DNA of 9,163 nucleotides from Pseudomonadota bacterium (GTDB lineage: Bacteria > Bdellovibrionota > UBA1018 > CAIMNF01): NCBI GenBank assembly GCA_027482725.1, contig JAIXVT010000288.1, positions 1-9,163 of the forward strand, in the 5' to 3' direction. Below the pieces are notes generated by a model. That model was not told where the DNA came from and ran no database searches. It saw only the letters and a program-made list of their open reading frames with translations. How positions within the stretch are numbered: position 1 is the first letter of the stretch; each line of letters opens with the position of its first letter. Position numbers and translations under genes: made by a program. This document shows positions 5,320 to 9,163 of the stretch, in pieces.

Positions 5320-7290
5320 ATGTGTGGAATTGCCGGGATTTTTGAAAATAAAATGACCTCTCGCGATCTATTATCGCGCCGTGCTTTGGCCATGCGTGAC
5401 CAACTGATCCACAGAGGGCCGGACGCCGGAGGGCTTTGGGAACACCCGACACTTCCCCTTGTGCTCACTCACCGTCGCTTGTCTATTCTCGACCTCAGTG
5501 AAAATGGCGCTCAGCCCAAGCGCTCCACATCCGGACGCTTTGTTCTGACGTTTAACGGAGAAATCTACAATCATCAGGAGCTCCGCGCGGAACTCCTTCA
5601 GCAAGATGCTTCTTTATCTTTTTCGGGCCACAGCGACACAGAAACCTTGCTGACAGGGTTTGAACTTTGGGGCATTACCGAGACTCTTAAAAAATCCCGA
5701 GGAATGTTTGCACTAGCAGTCTGGGATCAACGCGACCAGACTTTAAGCCTGTGGCGGGACCGAGTGGGTGAAAAGCCGCTAATTTACGGATATTTTAGCG
5801 GAAATTTTGGTTTCGCATCAGAAGTGCGGGCATTTGAAATCCATCCCGAATTTGAACGTAAGGAAAACCCAAAAGCGGTAGAATACTTTTTAGGCACGGG
5901 GGCTATACCTGGAACACTTTGCATTTACCAAGGACTGCAAAAATTAAAGCCCGCTCACGGAATTATTTTTACACTTAGAGACTTACAAAATCAGCACATT
6001 CCACAGGAAATTCCTTACGATCCCGAATTCCTTTTTGGCACGCCGAAGCTGACGACTCTTCCTGAAAAAGAACTCGTCTCTTCCTTGGACCGGCTCCTTT
6101 TAGACAGCGTGGCAGAACAGTCTTTAGCCGATGTCAGTCTGGGTTGCTTTTTATCCGGTGGGATCGATTCCAGTCTTATTGCGGGTTTGTTAACCCAGAC
6201 GAGTCCGAGTAGGCCAAAAACATTTTCAATAGGATTTCACGAAGCCGAATTCAATGAAGCCCCTTTTGCAAAAGCGGTTGCCGATCACTTGGGAACGGAG
6301 CATACCGAGCTTATGGTGTCTGCTCAAGATGCCTTGGACCTGGTTCCTAAACTTGGTGAAATTTTCGATGAGCCTTTTGCAGATTCTTCTCAAATTCCTA
6401 CGGTTCTCCTATCTCGGCTCACCCGGAAACATGTCACGGTGTCGTTGTCCGGAGACGCAGGCGACGAATTGTTTGGGGGATATACGCGGTACCGCTTGGT
6501 GCCCTCCCTTTACCAAAGCATAAAACGAGTTCCCCTGACTGTGCGATCTGTGGCTCAGAAAACACTAAACACTCTTCCCGACTCCGTTATTTCTTTGCTC
6601 GCGGAATCCGCTAACGCTCTTCTCCCACGATCCCAAAGAATCAGCCAACCTCAAATTAAACTTCAAAAATTCCTGAAAATTCTATCCGCATCCGACTTAA
6701 AACACACTTATCAGCACTTGATTACCCAATGGGAACATCCCGGTCGCGCGCTTCTGAACCCCGCAAACCTGGTGCCCGTGGGCTTAGACCCTTGTTATTG
6801 GACGCATTCGAGTCCTTTACGAAACATGATGACCGCGGATTTTCATACTTATTTACCCGACGATATTTTAGTTAAGGTCGATCGATCCGCGATGCATTCG
6901 AGCTTAGAAACTCGGGCACCATTTTTGGATCAACGGGTCATCCAGTTCTCTCGCACCCTGCCAAACTCATTGCTTATTCGCCAAGGACAAGGAAAGTTTC
7001 TCCTGCGCCAGGTTTTAAAAAAGTACGTGCCGAATCACTTGGTAGACCGCCCAAAAACAGGTTTTGGAATTCCTATAGACCGCTGGCTTAAACAAGAACT
7101 CAAGGCTTGGGGATCAGATCTTTTATCAAAAAAATCGCTTCAGGGTTATTTGGATTTAAACGCTCCTTGGATTCAAAAACAGTGGGAACAGCACCAAAGC
7201 GGCACACACGCTCATGGGTATGGCCTGTGGAATATTTTAATGCTTCTCTCCTGGCGCGATTCCCGAAAAAACATCAAGGTCACCTCATGA
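5320..7290 (+). CDS. AsnB-family glutamine-dependent amidotransferase (asparagine synthase type)
   Basis: The N-terminal class II glutamine amidotransferase domain (about 1-215) has nucleophile Cys2 (MCGIAG), Arg53 in HRRLSI, Asn79-Gly80 in FNGEIYNH and Asp106 in GHSDTE, which match the glutamine site of E. coli AsnB. The synthase domain has the ATP pyrophosphatase loop SGGIDSS at 279-285, SGDAGDELFGG at 377-387, DDILVKVDRSAM and RPKTGFGIP. At 656 residues it is longer than E. coli AsnB (554) and of the size seen in polysaccharide-cluster members. Members such as Pseudomonas WbpS and Francisella WbtH are thought to convert the C6 carboxyl of a GalNAc-uronic acid to an amide. The placement directly after a dehydrogenase and an epimerase supports that role over plain asparagine synthesis, but asparagine synthetase activity cannot be excluded. 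The Shine-Dalgarno GAGGGA is at 5308-5313; the stop overlaps the next start (ATGA). Confidence 0.93.
   Translation: MCGIAGIFENKMTSRDLLSRRALAMRDQLIHRGPDAGGLWEHPTLPLVLTHRRLSILDLSENGAQPKRSTSGRFVLTFNGEIYNHQELRAELLQQDASLSFSGHSDTETLLTGFELWGITETLKKSRGMFALAVWDQRDQTLSLWRDRVGEKPLIYGYFSGNFGFASEVRAFEIHPEFERKENPKAVEYFLGTGAIPGTLCIYQGLQKLKPAHGIIFTLRDLQNQHIPQEIPYDPEFLFGTPKLTTLPEKELVSSLDRLLLDSVAEQSLADVSLGCFLSGGIDSSLIAGLLTQTSPSRPKTFSIGFHEAEFNEAPFAKAVADHLGTEHTELMVSAQDALDLVPKLGEIFDEPFADSSQIPTVLLSRLTRKHVTVSLSGDAGDELFGGYTRYRLVPSLYQSIKRVPLTVRSVAQKTLNTLPDSVISLLAESANALLPRSQRISQPQIKLQKFLKILSASDLKHTYQHLITQWEHPGRALLNPANLVPVGLDPCYWTHSSPLRNMMTADFHTYLPDDILVKVDRSAMHSSLETRAPFLDQRVIQFSRTLPNSLLIRQGQGKFLLRQVLKKYVPNHLVDRPKTGFGIPIDRWLKQELKAWGSDLLSKKSLQGYLDLNAPWIQKQWEQHQSGTHAHGYGLWNILMLLSWRDSRKNIKVTS
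7276..7280 (+). promoter_or_regulatory. Ribosome binding site deciding the start of the Trp-rich gene
   Basis: AAGGT lies 6 bases before ATG 7287, inside the last codons of the amidotransferase gene. With the ATGA stop/start overlap it favours ATG 7287 over the in-frame ATG at 7107, which would force a 184-base out-of-frame overlap. Confidence 0.6.
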
Positions 7291-8126
7291 CTCCTGTTCC
7301 TTTATTTAGATTTCAACGTGGTCCATTTGGAATAGGCGTGGTCTGCAAATGCCTTTTTCCGCAAAACAACCGGTTTTTTTCGTCGGTCGAATGGGGGTTT
7401 TTTCGTCGACACGCTAAAAAAGTTGCGCTTAGCCGCGCCATTGAAGCTTTCATCATACAGACGACCAACGAAGATCCCACTTCCCCGCAGCGGAAATTTT
7501 ATGGTGTAGATCGCTCGACACGAAAAGCCATTGATAAAGCACGCCTGTCTTGGATTAATCAACGCATCTGTGATGCGACAAAAGCCGAACCGGAACGTTG
7601 GCAACGGTTGATTCCGGCCCAAGAAACAATAGAAACTTATCCTGTTCATTTTTTGGGTTGGATTTTTTGGGGTGTGCATTGGGGATTTAAAACATTGCGT
7701 CCCCGTCATCGGCTAAAACTTTGGCGCATAAAAATTAAGCGTGGACTGTATGCCCAATTGCTCGCCTGCGCACTGCCCGAAGGCGATTGGATTGTCGTCC
7801 ATACTACCTATAAAGAACAGTGGTCGGCGCATCTGCGCCGATTCTTTCAACTCGTATTGCGGACATGGATTCTTACAGATGCCTCTTCTGATTTTCGTGA
7901 TGGCCACGCTCTTGCTCACGAACCCTGGACACCTGACTTTTCTCCAGATCGTAGCTACAAAGGAAAATGGAACGAACTCCAATGGCGTCTTGCAGGGGTA
8001 CGGTTTAAAACCTTTTTATCCCCAGCAGAAGGTCTGAACGTGATTCAAGCCGATCATCCCCTTGAGGATGTTAAAGGGGACCCTCAGGAATCCCATGAAC
8101 CTTTAAAGCGCGATCGTAGTGCTTAA
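7287..8126 (+). CDS. Unrecognised tryptophan-rich basic protein, translationally coupled to the amidotransferase
   Basis: I do not recognise this protein. From ATG 7287 it has 279 residues, 13 of them Trp (about 4.7%), with many Arg, Lys and His and few acidic residues until the C terminus. There is no signal peptide. A hydrophobic aromatic stretch at 119-134 (YPVHFLGWIFWGVHWGF) followed by a basic run (KTLRPRHRLKLWRIKIKRG, 135-153) could be a membrane-contacting or amphipathic segment. Two N-terminal cysteines form a CKC at 20-22, and two more are at 95 and 161. A recurrent core (GDWIVVHTTYKEQW, 167-179; TWILTDASSDFRDGHALAHEPW, about 193-214) looks folded and contains Asp/His/Glu residues that could form a site. 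No glycosyltransferase, flippase or acyltransferase motif is evident. The ATGA overlap with the amidotransferase stop argues for linked expression and a role in the same polysaccharide pathway. The 3' end overlaps a convergent gene by 56 bases. Confidence 0.75.
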   Translation: MTPVPLFRFQRGPFGIGVVCKCLFPQNNRFFSSVEWGFFRRHAKKVALSRAIEAFIIQTTNEDPTSPQRKFYGVDRSTRKAIDKARLSWINQRICDATKAEPERWQRLIPAQETIETYPVHFLGWIFWGVHWGFKTLRPRHRLKLWRIKIKRGLYAQLLACALPEGDWIVVHTTYKEQWSAHLRRFFQLVLRTWILTDASSDFRDGHALAHEPWTPDFSPDRSYKGKWNELQWRLAGVRFKTFLSPAEGLNVIQADHPLEDVKGDPQESHEPLKRDRSA

Positions 8127-8727
8127 ACGTTTCCGCACCATCGTCCAGCAATCGCTTGCCTGAAACGATCAAGGGTTCATCAGGAAAATCCAAATCGAAT
8201 GTCGGTGCAGACTCGGTCCATTTTTTTAGATTTGGCTCGATTTCGGTTAACTTTTGCAAGACTTCAGAAACACAAAGATCGTACCAGCGCTGATCACGAT
8301 CTGAATCCAATTCAACCTCCGCAAGCCCCTCTGGAACATACTTAATGAACCGGGGGATTTCATTACTCCACACCAAAGGGGGGGAATACTTGGGCCGATG
8401 CGCAGGATTTTGATGAGCTTTTTTCCGGTACGAAACGGATGTGGTCAAATCCACAATTTCGCCATGCGGGGTAACATTCCAAAAATGGGTATGATCTCCC
8501 CAACACCCCACCCAAAGGGGCGTCTGATCCTCCATGATTTCAATCCAAGCCGCCTGCCCGTAAAAAATGTTGGTCTGAATTCCCAAATGAGAAAGTGCGC
8601 GCTGAACAACACAAGTAACCAACAGCGGATAATCGGACCGGTCTCCGGTCACACGGTCAACAACTTTGGTGACCAGGCGGGACACGGTCGCTATTACAGG
8701 GAGTGGGGTTTGTTGGGTTGGATTCAT
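8071..8727 (-). CDS. Transglutaminase-like (Cys-His-Asp) cysteine-protease-fold protein, tentative
   Basis: The protein has 218 residues. The middle looks like a transglutaminase/peptidase-fold core: Cys39 at the start of a helix (LLVTCVVQRALSHLGI), a strand continuing from QTNIFYG into WIEI, then His79-Thr-His81-Phe-Trp (like the HxW of the family) and Asp93 in EIVDLTTSV. The order and spacing Cys39 - His81 - Asp93 and the helix-strand context match the catalytic triad of transglutaminase-like proteins. The C-terminal half (about 110-218) is acidic and unrecognised. There is no signal peptide or membrane segment, so it is probably cytoplasmic. The start ATG (8727-8725) overlaps the stop of the DUF423 gene (ATGA), so the two are coupled. 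The substrate is unknown; it could be a peptide-bond or amide-handling enzyme, or an inactive relative. The fold call rests on pattern reading and needs a profile search. Confidence 0.7.
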   Translation of the reverse strand: MNPTQQTPLPVIATVSRLVTKVVDRVTGDRSDYPLLVTCVVQRALSHLGIQTNIFYGQAAWIEIMEDQTPLWVGCWGDHTHFWNVTPHGEIVDLTTSVSYRKKAHQNPAHRPKYSPPLVWSNEIPRFIKYVPEGLAEVELDSDRDQRWYDLCVSEVLQKLTEIEPNLKKWTESAPTFDLDFPDEPLIVSGKRLLDDGAETFKHYDRALKVHGIPEGPL

Positions 8728-9116
8728 GGCCTTTTTTTATCCTTATTCTTTTTCTCTGCAAGTGCCCAAGCACCTAATCCTAAAATCAGACCCATTCCCC
8801 CTATCGGGGTTACAGCTCCCCATTGGCGTACACCTGTTGCAATCAGGATGAACAACGATCCCGAAAAAATAAGACTTCCCCCAATCAGGGCTTGAGCTGA
8901 AAAAATCATGATCTTTTTTGATTCACTGAGCGACGCAACCCGGGGAGCTAAAAGTAATAGTGCGAAACCAGTGATCATAAGATAGTGAACGGCGGTTTTA
9001 TAAATTTCCAAATCAGTTGCACTCAATTTTTCTTTAACCGCATGCGCCCCGAATGCGCCCAAAATTACGGTCAGTAACAAGTAAAGAACTCCGAAACTTC
9101 GACAACGCGATTCCAT
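8724..9116 (-). CDS. DUF423 / YgdD-family small inner-membrane protein
   Basis: This 130-residue protein has four predicted membrane helices, at about 8-27, 42-58, 69-95 and 98-121, with a basic tail KKNKDKKRP that should lie in the cytoplasm. The family signature is clear: LGAFGAHAVKEKLS after helix 1, YKTAVHYLM at the start of helix 2, GSLIFSGSLFIL in helix 3, and GAVTPIGGMGLILGLG in helix 4. The family is widespread and of unknown molecular function. The start ATG 9116 lies one base after a TAG (9120-9118) ending an open frame from the window edge, so it is probably not the first gene of its operon. The likely Shine-Dalgarno AAGGA (on the minus strand, inside that frame) has an 11-base spacer, slightly long. 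The stop overlaps the start of the transglutaminase-like gene. Confidence 0.9.
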   Translation of the reverse strand: MESRCRSFGVLYLLLTVILGAFGAHAVKEKLSATDLEIYKTAVHYLMITGFALLLLAPRVASLSESKKIMIFSAQALIGGSLIFSGSLFILIATGVRQWGAVTPIGGMGLILGLGAWALAEKKNKDKKRP

Positions 9117-9117
9117 C

Positions 9118-9163
9118 CTAGTAAATTTCCTTGCTCATTTTTTCGGTGGCGTGAGGAACAAGC
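9118..9163 (-). CDS. Possible C-terminal fragment of an upstream gene (runs off the window)
   Basis: An open frame enters from the right edge and ends at TAG 9120-9118, encoding a 14-residue tail, LVPHATEKMSKEIY. It stops one base before the DUF423 start, the spacing expected inside an operon. It is too short to identify; a chance open frame of this length is possible, so it is only a candidate. Confidence 0.4.
   Translation of the reverse strand, partial: LVPHATEKMSKEIY

Noticed and set aside
7107..7286. A longer start (ATG 7107) for the Trp-rich protein, adding 60 residues
   Set aside because: It would overlap the amidotransferase by 184 bases in another frame, through conserved C-terminal sequence. 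ATG 7287 has an AAGGT at good spacing and the ATGA overlap common between coupled genes.
7302..7709. 135-residue minus-strand open frame within the Trp-rich gene
   Set aside because: Because the Trp-rich gene is unrecognised, I considered whether the true gene is on the other strand. The ATGA coupling, ribosome binding site and full-length continuity favour the + strand.
8058..8079. CCCCTT / AAGGGG inverted repeat near the convergent stops as a terminator
   Set aside because: It has only a 6-bp stem with a 10-base loop and no T tract on either side, and it lies within coding sequence.
8398..8895. 165-residue + strand open frame across the minus-strand pair
   Set aside because: It spans two well-supported minus-strand genes and their overlap, and its translation shows no domain features.

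Overview
The window is ordinary bacterial chromosome: nine complete protein genes, one probable gene fragment at the right edge, almost no spacer, and base composition close to balanced with AT-richer patches. Signal-peptide-like and four-helix membrane proteins, an MCAD-type acyl-CoA dehydrogenase and a surface-polysaccharide sugar operon suggest a Gram-negative, Pseudomonadota or Bdellovibrionota-like organism. This placement is inference; there is no rRNA or other strong marker here. I see no tRNA, rRNA, CRISPR array, insertion sequence or long repeat.

Left block (138-2886, + strand): a class I SAM-dependent methyltransferase with an unexpected export-type leader, overlapping by ATGA the ribosome-assembly GTPase RsgA, then 23 bases later an acyl-CoA dehydrogenase with a very strong Shine-Dalgarno. 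The block ends at a textbook intrinsic terminator (12-bp perfect stem, T tract) at 2925-2962. RsgA lacks the usual C-terminal zinc knuckle.

Middle block (2976-8126, + strand): a tight four-gene operon. It holds a TviB/WbpA-type UDP-HexNAc 6-dehydrogenase, a CapI/WbtF-type nucleotide-sugar 4-epimerase, an AsnB-family glutamine amidotransferase, and an unrecognised tryptophan-rich protein whose start overlaps the asnB-like stop (ATGA). The first three match, in gene order and family, the logic of O-antigen/capsule modules that make and amidate N-acetyl-hexosaminuronic acids (Francisella wbtE-wbtF-wbtH, Pseudomonas wbpO-wbpP-wbpS). The fourth gene may be a new accessory to that module. The first gene has no Shine-Dalgarno, and an extended -10 motif lies inside the T tract of the preceding terminator, so its mRNA may be nearly leaderless.

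Right block (8071-9163, - strand, convergent): the probable C-terminal tail of an upstream gene, a DUF423/YgdD-type membrane protein, and a transglutaminase-like protein with a Cys-His-Asp pattern. They are linked by a 1-base gap and an ATGA overlap, so they are probably one operon. The last gene overlaps the 3' end of the convergent tryptophan-rich gene by 56 bases.

The best candidates for something undescribed are the tryptophan-rich protein coupled to the amidotransferase, the exported-looking methyltransferase, and the zinc-knuckle-less RsgA.
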